From the NCBI GenBank assembly GCA_035443705.1, contig DAORSV010000031.1, positions 1-17,686 on the forward strand: 17,686 nt of DNA, read 5' to 3'. Source of the stretch: CADEGZ01 sp035443705. Its GTDB lineage: Bacteria; Pseudomonadota; Gammaproteobacteria; UBA6186; Azoamicaceae. Below the pieces are notes generated by a model, which saw only the letters and a program-made list of their open reading frames with translations, was not told where the DNA came from and did no database searches. The position numbers and the translations under genes are program-made. Shown here in pieces: positions 6,424 to 14,457 of the stretch. How positions within the stretch are numbered: position 1 is the first letter of the stretch; each line of letters begins with the position of its first letter.

Positions 6424-7712
6424 CTTCTTTTTTCGATTGGGACAAACGCGCGTTCTAGAGGTCCTGTATAGAGTTGACGTGGACGTCCTATTTTGAGATC
6501 GGGTTCACTTAGCATTTCGTTCCAATTGGCGATCCATCCTACTGTTCTTGCCATCGCAAAAATGACGGTAAACATATTCGTGGGAATGCCAATCGCTTTT
6601 AAAATCATCCCTGAATAAAAATCTACATTGGGATACAGTTTTTTCTCAATAAAGTAAGGATCTTGTAGGGCAATTTCTTCCAGTTTAAGTGCTAATTGAA
6701 ACAGCGGGTTATCGTGCATTTTTAAGGCTTCTAACACTTCGTAACAGGTTTGCCGCATGACCTTCGCGCGAGGATCAAAATTTTTATATACTCGATGTCC
6801 GAAACCCATCAATCTAAACGTATCTTTTTTATCTTTAGCGCGTGCAAGATACGTTGGGATCCGACTGACATCTCCAATTTCTTGTAGCATATTGATGACA
6901 GCTTCGTTGGCGCCACCGTGTGCAGGACCCCAAAGCGCTGCAATACCGGCAGAGATACAGGCAAATGGATTAGCTCCTGAAGAGCCTGCAAGACGCACTG
7001 TAGAAGTAGACGCATTTTGTTCGTGATCTGCGTGTAATGTAAAAATACGATTCATCGCACGTACTAAAATAGGATCAATCTTGTTAGGTTCAGAAGGTAT
7101 AGAGAACATCATATGTAAGAAATTTTCGGTGTAACTTAAATTATTCAGAGGGTATACGAAGGGTTGGCCCAGCGAATATTTATAAGCCATCGCTGCAATA
7201 GTAGGCATTTTAGCAATTAAACGTAATGCCGCTAAGTCTCGATGATTGATGTTTTTAATGTCCAGAGAATCATGATAGAACGCGGATAAAGCACCGACTG
7301 CACCACACATAATAGCCATTGGATGTGAATTACGTGGAAACCCATTGAAGAAACTACTAAATTGTTCATGCAGCATCGTGTGATGTTGAATTTGGTTAAT
7401 AAAATTGTCTTTTTGCATTTTGTTTGGTAGCTCACCATTCAAGAGCAAGTAACACACTTCCAGATAATCAGATTCTTCTGCCAATGCGGCTATCGGGTAC
7501 CCACGGTGTAACAAAACGCCCATGTCGCCATCAATAAACGTAATTTTGGATTTGCAGGCTGCGGTTGATTGAAACCCGGGATCAAAGGTAAATATGCCAA
7601 ATCGATTGAGACTCGTAACGTCCATGACGTTGGGTCCTAATGTGCCAGACAAGATAGGTAAGGAAATCACCTCTTTACCGGGGACATGGAGTTCTGCTTT
7701 ATCGTTGGTCAT
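6420..7712 (-). CDS. gltA: Citrate synthase (type II)
   Basis: Condenses oxaloacetate and acetyl-CoA to citrate, the entry step of the TCA cycle. The 430-residue product (E. coli 427) has all three catalytic residues: His265 in GPAHGGANEA, His306 in GFGHRVYKNFDPRAK and Asp364 in PNVDFYSG. The long N-terminal domain marks the Gram-negative hexameric, NADH-sensitive type. The frame is open to an ATG at 7772, but ATG at 7712 is preferred. AGGA lies 8 nt before it, MTNDKAEL matches the family N-terminus, and the likely promoter (-10 at 7752-7757) would exclude the extra 20 residues. It points away from the sdh-suc operon. Confidence 0.96.
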   Translation of the reverse strand: MTNDKAELHVPGKEVISLPILSGTLGPNVMDVTSLNRFGIFTFDPGFQSTAACKSKITFIDGDMGVLLHRGYPIAALAEESDYLEVCYLLLNGELPNKMQKDNFINQIQHHTMLHEQFSSFFNGFPRNSHPMAIMCGAVGALSAFYHDSLDIKNINHRDLAALRLIAKMPTIAAMAYKYSLGQPFVYPLNNLSYTENFLHMMFSIPSEPNKIDPILVRAMNRIFTLHADHEQNASTSTVRLAGSSGANPFACISAGIAALWGPAHGGANEAVINMLQEIGDVSRIPTYLARAKDKKDTFRLMGFGHRVYKNFDPRAKVMRQTCYEVLEALKMHDNPLFQLALKLEEIALQDPYFIEKKLYPNVDFYSGMILKAIGIPTNMFTVIFAMARTVGWIANWNEMLSEPDLKIGRPRQLYTGPLERAFVPIEKRS

Positions 7713-7751
7713 ATGGTATTTCCTATTAAGACAATATCTAAATATTACTCT

Positions 7752-7781
7752 AGTATAGAAAAAATTAAACAAAATTTACAA
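7752..7781 (-). promoter_or_regulatory. gltA promoter candidate
   Basis: Read on the minus strand, TTGTAA (7776-7781) and TATACT (7752-7757) are separated by 18 bp and followed about 40 nt later by the preferred gltA ATG. Upstream sequence is A/T-tract rich, which could act as an UP element. This fits a start at 7712 rather than 7772. Confidence 0.5.
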
Positions 7782-7832
7782 AATTTGCATAAAATCGCTT
7801 CATGTTCACAAGTTCTGGACTTAACTTATTTT

Positions 7833-7843
7833 TATACTATACT
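7833..7843 (+). promoter_or_regulatory. Tandem -10 boxes for the small secreted protein gene
   Basis: Two overlapping TATACT hexamers (7833-7838 and 7838-7843) lie 40-50 nt before the ATG at 7883. No convincing -35 is present at 16-18 bp (CTGGAC at 7815-7820 is poor), so an activator may be needed or the site may be weak. With the gltA promoter it makes a compact divergent control region. Confidence 0.4.
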
Positions 7844-7882
7844 GAAGCCATTAAGATAAGACCATGGCGTGAGGGAATTGTG

Positions 7883-8272
7883 ATGAAACGTTTTGTTTTT
7901 TTAGCGGTTACACTTTTTTTAGGATTGCCCGTATTGGCGGGTGTTGATGGCTCTTCGTCACAAGTGGTGCAAGAATCTACATCAGCAACAAAACAATCAG
8001 AAAAACAAGATACACCCGAAGAAAAGGCTTATAAAGCGCAAATGATTAAAATGGACGATGCGATTGCCAAAAAAATTGCAGAGATCCAAAAAAAGCAAAA
8101 AGAAATCGACACTGAAGTTTATCTGGCCTCTACACCGCCATTGGTTGCTGAGAGGATCATTTTAGAGACGCAACTCCGTGAATTACAAATGGCTCGAGAT
8201 AAAATACAAACGCAAGAATCCTCAAGAAAAATGACAGAAGATCTGAAAAACAGCACATCACGTTCGCTATAG
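7883..8272 (+). CDS. Small secreted coiled-coil protein of unknown function
   Basis: A 129-residue protein from ATG at 7883 with AGGGA six nt upstream; the frame is open back to 7802, but the upstream part is not signal-like. It begins with a textbook signal peptide (MKRFVFLAVTLFLGLPVLA, cleavage about residue 19-20). A Ser/Thr/Gln-rich linker (21-45) follows, then two highly charged helices (about 46-80 and 86-118) rich in Lys, Glu and Gln, separated by a STPP break. This reads as a helical hairpin or coiled coil in the periplasm. There is no lipobox, catalytic motif or family I recognise. It sits between gltA and sdhC, where E. coli has only the divergent promoter region. It has its own -10 boxes, and sdhC appears to have a separate promoter. 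Confidence 0.75.
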   Translation: MKRFVFLAVTLFLGLPVLAGVDGSSSQVVQESTSATKQSEKQDTPEEKAYKAQMIKMDDAIAKKIAEIQKKQKEIDTEVYLASTPPLVAERIILETQLRELQMARDKIQTQESSRKMTEDLKNSTSRSL

Positions 8273-8283
8273 AGTTAACTGTT

Positions 8284-8313
8284 TTGGAGTCCTAAATAAT
8301 TTAGGGCTATACT
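8284..8313 (+). promoter_or_regulatory. Probable sdh-suc operon promoter with internal palindrome
   Basis: TATACT (8308-8313) is a good -10 and TTGGAG (8284-8289) a weak -35 at 18 bp. The spacer is filled by the inverted repeat CCTAAA-TAA-TTTAGG (8291-8305), which extends with one mismatch to 8288-8308. A repressor bound there would block polymerase directly. The same repeat as RNA would be a hairpin ending the upstream gene, but no U-tract follows, so an operator is the better reading. Confidence 0.45.
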
Positions 8314-8346
8314 CTAGTTATAGGGTTTTGCTAAGGAACAAGGATT

Positions 8347-8718
8347 GTGAAACGTAGACCTATCAACCTGAATTTTTTTACCATACGTTTTCCTGTGACC
8401 GCGTGGGTTTCTGTGGCTCACCGGTTATCGGGCGGATTCCTTTTTTTAATGATCCCTGGCTTGCTCTGGATATTGCAAGAATCGCTGGCATCAAAAACGC
8501 GTTTTCAGAGCTTAGGGATGTTTTTCAGTCATCCTGTTGCTGTTATAGGTCTATGGTTACTTTTAGCCGCACTTTTTTATCATTGGGTTGTGGGGCTTCG
8601 TCATCTATTAATGGATATTCATATTGGCGAGTCAAAAATCGGGGGGCGCATTGGTGCTTGGCTTGTCATTTGTATTTCTTTGGGTTTTATTCTGCTGCTT
8701 GGATATAAATTATGGTAG
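8347..8718 (+). CDS. sdhC: Succinate dehydrogenase cytochrome b556 subunit
   Basis: One of two membrane anchors of respiratory complex II, which bind haem b and ubiquinone. The 123-residue protein has three hydrophobic segments (about 31-45, 62-78 and 104-121). The quinone-site block around Ser22, His25 and Arg26 (VSVAHRLSGG) and the haem-ligand block YHWVVGLRHLLMD with His79 are both present. They are offset by five from E. coli Ser27, Arg31 and His84. It starts with GTG, with AAGGA at 8333-8337 giving a 9-nt spacing. This is the first gene of the sdhCDAB-sucABCD run. The end overlaps sdhD by 7 nt. Confidence 0.95.
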   Translation: MKRRPINLNFFTIRFPVTAWVSVAHRLSGGFLFLMIPGLLWILQESLASKTRFQSLGMFFSHPVAVIGLWLLLAALFYHWVVGLRHLLMDIHIGESKIGGRIGAWLVICISLGFILLLGYKLW

Positions 8719-9059
8719 AGCCTGCCGCCTCTTTAGGACGTAGTGGTTTACAAGATTGGTTAATACAACGTATTTCAGCTGTCATTTTAGCGATTTATAC
8801 GGCTTTCTTGGTTATTTATTTTGTGATGCATCCGATATTACAGTACGAACAATGGCATGCGTTATTTGAATCTAAAGTGATGAAGTATGCCAGTGCATTG
8901 GTATTGTTAAGCCTCTTGTCGCACGCGTGGATTGGTATATGGACGGTCATTACAGATTATGTTAAGCCATGTGCTCTCAGATTATCGATAGAAATCTTTT
9001 TTATCATCGATTTATTGATTTGTTTGATGTGGGGAATACGCATTATTTGGAGCATATAA
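8712..9059 (+). CDS. sdhD: Succinate dehydrogenase membrane anchor subunit
   Basis: The second membrane anchor of complex II; 115 residues with three hydrophobic helices. His71 in SHAWIGIW is the second axial haem ligand, and Asp82-Tyr83 in TDYVKP are the ubiquinone-site residues. All three have the same numbers as in E. coli. An N-terminal LQDWLIQRISA segment is typical of the family. The ATG at 8712 lies inside the end of sdhC (7-nt overlap), implying coupled translation and equal subunit output. sdhA begins 3 nt after its stop. Confidence 0.95.
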   Translation: MVEPAASLGRSGLQDWLIQRISAVILAIYTAFLVIYFVMHPILQYEQWHALFESKVMKYASALVLLSLLSHAWIGIWTVITDYVKPCALRLSIEIFFIIDLLICLMWGIRIIWSI

Positions 9060-9062
9060 GAT

Positions 9063-10829
9063 ATGACATTGGCTGAACAATCTTTTGATACGTTAATTAT
9101 TGGTGCCGGTGGTGCTGGCATGCGCGCGGCGCTCCAACTGGCTGAACATGGAAAACGTATTGCGGTTATTTCTAAAGTTTTCCCAACCCGATCGCATACC
9201 GTCTCTGCCCAAGGTGGTATTAATGCAGCATTGGGTAATATGAGCGAAGATGATTGGCATTGGCATATGTTTGATACGGTAAAAGGCTCAGATTATTTAG
9301 GAGATCAAGATTGCATAGAATATATGTGTCGTGTGGGTCCTGAAGTTGTCTATGAATTAGAACATATGGGATTGCCTTTCTCTCGCTTAGAAAATGGAAA
9401 GATCTATCAACGTCCGTTTGGCGGTCAATCCACACAATTTGGGACGGGTGTGCAAGCAGCACGTACTTCAGCAGCGGCAGATAGAACGGGCCATGCGTTG
9501 TTACATACTTTGTATCAACAAAATCTAAAAGCAAAAACAACTTTTTTTAACGAATGGTATGCCTTAAATTTGGTGAAAGATTTGGATGGCAGAATTGCGG
9601 GCGTTGTTGCATTATCGATTGAGACAGGCGCACTTTTATTTTTACGCGGTCGGTCTGTTGTATTGGCAACCGGTGGCGCGGGTCGGATCTACCAATCAAC
9701 AACGAATGCCTTAATTAATACTGGCGATGGATTAGGCATGTGTGTTAGGGCAGGATTTCCATTGCAAGATATGGAAATGTGGCAATTTCATCCCACAGGA
9801 TTGTCTCATGTGGGTGTATTAATTTCCGAAGGTTGTCGGGGAGAAGGTGGCTATCTCATCAATAAGGATGGCCAACGGTTTATGGAACGTTACGCACCAC
9901 ATGCAAAAGATCTGGCATCCAGAGATGTTGTTTCTCGCGCTATTGCGGTGGAAATTCGGGAAGGTCGTGGATGTGGCAAAGAAGGTGATCATGTTTTATT
10001 AAAACTGGATCATTTAGGCAAAGATCTTATTCTAGAACGCCTCCCGGGTATTCGCGAATTATCGATGACATTTGCTAATATTGATCCCATCAAAGATCCC
10101 ATTCCGGTTGTACCAACGTGTCATTATATGATGGGAGGTATTCCTACTAATAAATTTGGACAAGTGCTCACCGAAAATAAATCTGGAGAACATTTACCGG
10201 TTCCCGGTTTATATGCCGTTGGCGAATGTGCGTGCGTTTCTGTGCATGGTGCTAATCGATTGGGTGGAAATTCATTATTAGATTTGGTGGTGTTTGGTCG
10301 TGCTGCTGGATTACATATTTTGGAACATATAAATGACGACGAATTAACCGGACAAATGGTTAAAGATGTTGATTTGGAAAGCGCTTTAAGTGAGTATAAC
10401 CGATGGAATACGAATAAACCGGGTGAAAGCGTTTCTGATATTCGTGTTGAACTGCAAAAAGTGATGCAGAATGATTTTGGTGTTTTTAGAAAAGAAGATG
10501 TTATGCAAGCAGGTATCGAAAAATTAAAAGCCCTTCGGGAGCGATTAAAGTTTGCGAGTCTTTCAGATAAAAGTCAAACATTTAATACCGCGCGTATCGA
10601 AGCCTTAGAATTAGATAACCTTATGTGTGTGGCGATAGCAACGGCTTATGCTGCTGTTGCACGAAAAGAAAGTCGTGGTGCGCATGCCAGAGAAGATTAT
10701 CCAACAAGAAATGATACAGAATGGTTAAAACATACGCTTTATTTTTCCGATGATAGAATAGCCTATAGACCTGTCAATATGAAGCCTATTTCGGTTGACG
10801 CCTTTCCGCCTAAAGCGAGGACGTATTGA
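9063..10829 (+). CDS. sdhA: Succinate dehydrogenase flavoprotein subunit
   Basis: The catalytic subunit of complex II on the cytosolic face of the membrane; it oxidises succinate to fumarate and reduces FAD. It is 588 residues long, the same as E. coli. It has the dinucleotide fold GAGGAGMRAA (14-23), the covalent FAD histidine His45 in RSHTVSAQGG, and active-site residues His243, Arg287 (in SRDVVSRAI), His354 (CHYMMGG) and Arg399 (HGANRLGGNS). GGAG about 12 nt before the ATG is a modest ribosome-binding site. The stop TGA shares its last base with the sdhB ATG. Nothing is unusual in the protein. Confidence 0.98.
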   Translation: MTLAEQSFDTLIIGAGGAGMRAALQLAEHGKRIAVISKVFPTRSHTVSAQGGINAALGNMSEDDWHWHMFDTVKGSDYLGDQDCIEYMCRVGPEVVYELEHMGLPFSRLENGKIYQRPFGGQSTQFGTGVQAARTSAAADRTGHALLHTLYQQNLKAKTTFFNEWYALNLVKDLDGRIAGVVALSIETGALLFLRGRSVVLATGGAGRIYQSTTNALINTGDGLGMCVRAGFPLQDMEMWQFHPTGLSHVGVLISEGCRGEGGYLINKDGQRFMERYAPHAKDLASRDVVSRAIAVEIREGRGCGKEGDHVLLKLDHLGKDLILERLPGIRELSMTFANIDPIKDPIPVVPTCHYMMGGIPTNKFGQVLTENKSGEHLPVPGLYAVGECACVSVHGANRLGGNSLLDLVVFGRAAGLHILEHINDDELTGQMVKDVDLESALSEYNRWNTNKPGESVSDIRVELQKVMQNDFGVFRKEDVMQAGIEKLKALRERLKFASLSDKSQTFNTARIEALELDNLMCVAIATAYAAVARKESRGAHAREDYPTRNDTEWLKHTLYFSDDRIAYRPVNMKPISVDAFPPKARTY

Positions 10830-11527
10830 TGAAATTTTCGATTTATCGTTTTAATCCCGAAGTTGATAAAAAACCCTATATGCAGGACTATGAATTAGAT
10901 TTAAAAGAAACGCCTGCTGCAATGGTATTGGATGCCTTAAAATTACTCAAAAAACAAGATGAAACCTTATCATTTAGACGTTCTTGTGGAGAAGGCGTTT
11001 GTGGTTCGGATGGCATGAATATTAATGGCCGTAATGGTTTGGCGTGTGTAACACCCTTAGCGGGCATTAAAGAACCGGTGGTATTAAGACCCTTTCCAGG
11101 GATGCCAGTGATTCGAGATCTGATAGTCGATCTGACCAATTTTTATAAGCAATATGAAAAAACAAAGCCCTATTTACAAAATAGTCAGCCAGCTCCTGGC
11201 ATCGAACGGCTACAATCGCCGGCAGAACGTGCAAAACTCGATGGGCTGTATGAATGTATTATGTGTGGCTGTTGTTCGAGTAGTTGCCCATCGTATTGGT
11301 GGAATCCTGAGAAATTTTTAGGCCCTGCCGCAGCACTACAAGCTGCGCGATTTATAGAAGACTCCAGAGATGATGCAACATTAGAGCGATTAGCACAATT
11401 GGACGATGCCTACAGTGTTTTTCGTTGTCGTAGCATTATGAATTGTGTTGACGTTTGTCCTAAAAACCTAAATCCCACCAAAGCGATTGCAGATATCCGA
11501 GATAAAATTATTAAAGATGGAGTGTAG
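10829..11527 (+). CDS. sdhB: Succinate dehydrogenase iron-sulfur subunit
   Basis: Carries electrons from FAD to ubiquinone through three clusters. The 232-residue protein has the [2Fe-2S] block Cys53, Cys58, Asp61, Cys73; Asp in the third position is also the E. coli state. The [4Fe-4S] ligands are Cys143, Cys146, Cys149 and Cys210, and the [3Fe-4S] ligands are Cys153, Cys200 and Cys206. Start: ATG at 10829 with GAGG 8 nt upstream, overlapping the sdhA TGA by one base. An in-frame TTG at 10826 would add one residue and is less likely. A 47-nt gap separates it from sucA. Confidence 0.97.
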   Translation: MKFSIYRFNPEVDKKPYMQDYELDLKETPAAMVLDALKLLKKQDETLSFRRSCGEGVCGSDGMNINGRNGLACVTPLAGIKEPVVLRPFPGMPVIRDLIVDLTNFYKQYEKTKPYLQNSQPAPGIERLQSPAERAKLDGLYECIMCGCCSSSCPSYWWNPEKFLGPAAALQAARFIEDSRDDATLERLAQLDDAYSVFRCRSIMNCVDVCPKNLNPTKAIADIRDKIIKDGV

Positions 11528-11574
11528 TAAGTGCAGAAATTAAGTAGTTCGGTGATTACAAAAAGAGTGTGTTA

Positions 11575-14457
11575 ATGGCAAATTACAAGGTCACAATGAG
11601 CGAACTGCAAAAAACAGCACTATTAGATGCTGGTAATTCTGCGTATTTGGAACAACTGTACGATGACTACTTAAAAAACCCGGCCTCTGTTTCCACCGAA
11701 TGGCAACAGTATTTTGAAAAATTACCCTTGGTAGATGGCGTTGTCTCGGAGACCAGTCACCTCGACATCCAAGCGGCATTTAAGCAAATGGTTCGTCACC
11801 CAAACTGCATCAAAGCAGGCAGCATAATGCCAGAAGCCAGTGGGGGCGCAGTAGAAATAGCCCAGCTGAAAATCGCATTATCCCGAGAGCGAAAACAAAC
11901 CGCGGTACGTGAACTCATTGATGCCTATCGATTATTGGGCCATCTGCATGCGGATATTGATCCCTTAAAACGGCGTGAAAAAGTAGAGGTTCCTGAATTA
12001 ATGCTTTCGTATTATCATTTAACATCTGCGGATCTTTCTTTAACATTTGATGCAGGATCACTGCCCGGGATGTCCACACGGACATTGCAACAAATTTTGG
12101 ATGATGTAAAACGGTGTTACTGTGGTACGATTGCTTCAGAATTTATGCATATTCCAGACTCGCCTGAGCGAATTTGGGTGCAGCAGCAGGTTGAAGCGAT
12201 TGGGCTTCAAAATAGAGTATCGTTAGATGTTCAACAACGGATATTAGAATATCTGATAGCTGCCGATGGGTTAGAAAAATATTTGGGTGCAAAATATCCA
12301 GGTGCGAAACGTTTTTCATTAGAAGGCACAGATAGTCTATTGGTGGCATTAGATACTTTTATTCAACAAGGTGGCGTGAGCGGTGCTAAAGAAATTATTA
12401 TTTGCATGACGCATCGCGGTCGATTAAATGTTTTAGTTAACCTTTTAGGAAAAATACCTAATCAATTGTTTGATGAATTTGAAGGTAAGCATAATGATAT
12501 TAAATTAGAAACGGGTGATGTAAAATACCACCAAGGGTTTTCGTCGGATGTGTCAACGCCGGGTGGTAATGTACATTTGTCTTTAGAGTTTAATCCCTCA
12601 CATTTAGAGATTGTTACACCGGTCGTTTGTGGTTCTGTTAAGGCCAGGCAAGAACGTAGAAAAGATAATGACCACACGGAAGTGTTATGCATTGCACTTC
12701 ATGGAGATGCTGCTTTTTCAGGCCAAGGTGTCGTTATGGAAACTTTAAATATGTCGCAAACGCGCGGGTTTAAAATTGGCGGAACCGTGCATATTGTTGT
12801 CAATAATCAAATCGGATTTACAACCAGTAATCCAAACGATATCCGTTCAACTTTATATTGTTCAGATGTTGGGAAAATGATTGAAGTGCCAATTTTTCAT
12901 GTGAATGCGGATGATCCCGAAGCTGTGTATACCGTGATGACATTGGCTTTAGCGTACAGAGAAAAATTTAAAAAAGATGTGCTTGTCGATTTAATGGGCT
13001 ACCGTCGACAAGGACACAATGAAGCGGATGAACCCGCTGTCACGCAACCGGTGATGTACGAATTGATTCGCAAAATGCCAACGGCTCGCCAGTTATATGC
13101 AGATAAACTGATCGCGGAGAAAACGTTATCAACCACAGAAATTGATAATATGATAAAAGCCTATCGCGACACCTTAGATAGCCGACAACAAGCGGTTGCA
13201 CGTAACTTGGTTAATGAACTCAAGCGCGATTTTTCGAGTCATTGGGAGCTGTATGTTTCCAAAGATTGGCGAACGCCGGTCAACACGGGTGTTGCTTTAA
13301 CAACACTGAAAAAATTGGCAGAAAGCCAAACTACATTGCCCGAAGGGTTTGTTTTACATCCGCGCGTTCAAAAAATTATTGAAGATCGGCGAAAAATGAC
13401 AGCGGGAGAACTACCGTTAGATTGGGGGTATGCGGAAACGTTAGCATACGCCACTTTGTTAAATGAAGATTATTTAGTGAGATTGTCGGGGCAAGATGTG
13501 GGTCGCGGGACATTTTTTCATCGACATGTGGTTTTGCATGATCAACGCGATAATGCAGAATATATGCCATTATCGCACCTTTCTAAAAATCAGGGCAAGT
13601 TTACAGTGGTTGATTCGTTATTGTCGGAAGATGCGGTACTTGCGTTTGAATATGGGTTTGCAAAAACAGAACCTCGTGGCTTGACTATTTGGGAAGCGCA
13701 ATTCGGGGATTTTGCAAATAATGCACAAGTGGTGATTGATCAATTTATCAGTTCCGGCGAACAAAAGTGGGGCAGGCTGTGTGGTTTAACCTTGTATTTG
13801 CCACATGGGTATGAAGGGCAAGGTGCAGAGCATTCGTCTGCAAGGCTCGAGCGATATTTGCAACTTTGTGCAGAACATAATATGCAGGTGTGTGTGCCAA
13901 CCACTCCTGCACAAGTTTTTCATATGATCCGTCGTCAAATGGTACGTCCTATCCGAAAACCGTTAATTGTACTGACGCCCAAAAGTTTATTGCGCCATAA
14001 ATTAGCGGTTTCTTGTTTACAAGAATTAGAAACAGGTGCATTTTTCCCGGTCTTACCAGAGGTAGATGAGGTTTCGCCTGAACAAGTAAAACGTGTTGTT
14101 TTATGCAGTGGTAAAGTTTATTATGATGTACTAGAAAAAAGACGCGCAAACAACCAAAAAGAGGTTGTAATTCTACGTGTTGAACAGTTATATCCTTTTC
14201 CTGAAACCGAGCTAAAAAAACAGCTCGATTTGTATCCTGCCGCTTTGGTTGTTGTTTGGTGTCAAGAAGAACCCAAAAACCAAGGCGCTTGGTACAATAT
14301 TCAACATCATTTAGTTGCTATTATTACGCAACAACAACAGTTACAATATGCCGGAAGACAAGCTGCGGCAGCGCCAGCTGTTGGCTATTTACATTTACAT
14401 CAAGAACAGCAAGCTGCATTAGTAAACGATGCGTTAAATAAAGGAACAACTGTATGA
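11575..14457 (+). CDS. sucA: 2-oxoglutarate dehydrogenase E1 component
   Basis: The thiamine-diphosphate-dependent decarboxylase of the 2-oxoglutarate dehydrogenase complex. It releases CO2 from 2-oxoglutarate and passes the succinyl group to the lipoyl arm of SucB. It has 960 residues (E. coli 933). The N-terminal E2-binding helix reads NSAYLEQLYDDYLKNP. The active-site block THRGRLNVLVN is near 280, the ThDP motif runs from HGDAAF (near 376) to NNQIGFTT (near 410), and the C-terminal transketolase-like domain ends in the usual YAGRQAAAAPAVGY tail. ATG at 11575 with AAGAG upstream is preferred over a GTG at 11569. ATGA overlap joins it to sucB. No separate promoter is visible in the 47-nt gap before it. 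Confidence 0.97.
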   Translation: MANYKVTMSELQKTALLDAGNSAYLEQLYDDYLKNPASVSTEWQQYFEKLPLVDGVVSETSHLDIQAAFKQMVRHPNCIKAGSIMPEASGGAVEIAQLKIALSRERKQTAVRELIDAYRLLGHLHADIDPLKRREKVEVPELMLSYYHLTSADLSLTFDAGSLPGMSTRTLQQILDDVKRCYCGTIASEFMHIPDSPERIWVQQQVEAIGLQNRVSLDVQQRILEYLIAADGLEKYLGAKYPGAKRFSLEGTDSLLVALDTFIQQGGVSGAKEIIICMTHRGRLNVLVNLLGKIPNQLFDEFEGKHNDIKLETGDVKYHQGFSSDVSTPGGNVHLSLEFNPSHLEIVTPVVCGSVKARQERRKDNDHTEVLCIALHGDAAFSGQGVVMETLNMSQTRGFKIGGTVHIVVNNQIGFTTSNPNDIRSTLYCSDVGKMIEVPIFHVNADDPEAVYTVMTLALAYREKFKKDVLVDLMGYRRQGHNEADEPAVTQPVMYELIRKMPTARQLYADKLIAEKTLSTTEIDNMIKAYRDTLDSRQQAVARNLVNELKRDFSSHWELYVSKDWRTPVNTGVALTTLKKLAESQTTLPEGFVLHPRVQKIIEDRRKMTAGELPLDWGYAETLAYATLLNEDYLVRLSGQDVGRGTFFHRHVVLHDQRDNAEYMPLSHLSKNQGKFTVVDSLLSEDAVLAFEYGFAKTEPRGLTIWEAQFGDFANNAQVVIDQFISSGEQKWGRLCGLTLYLPHGYEGQGAEHSSARLERYLQLCAEHNMQVCVPTTPAQVFHMIRRQMVRPIRKPLIVLTPKSLLRHKLAVSCLQELETGAFFPVLPEVDEVSPEQVKRVVLCSGKVYYDVLEKRRANNQKEVVILRVEQLYPFPETELKKQLDLYPAALVVVWCQEEPKNQGAWYNIQHHLVAIITQQQQLQYAGRQAAAAPAVGYLHLHQEQQAALVNDALNKGTTV

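Noticed and set aside
7713..7772. Twenty-residue N-terminal extension of citrate synthase
   Set aside because: It has no family counterpart, and the probable promoter -10 at 7752-7757 lies inside it; the ATG at 7712 has a good ribosome-binding site.
9220..9540. 106-codon antisense ORF within sdhA
   Set aside because: It is the shadow of a strongly conserved coding region; no ribosome-binding site or recognisable protein.
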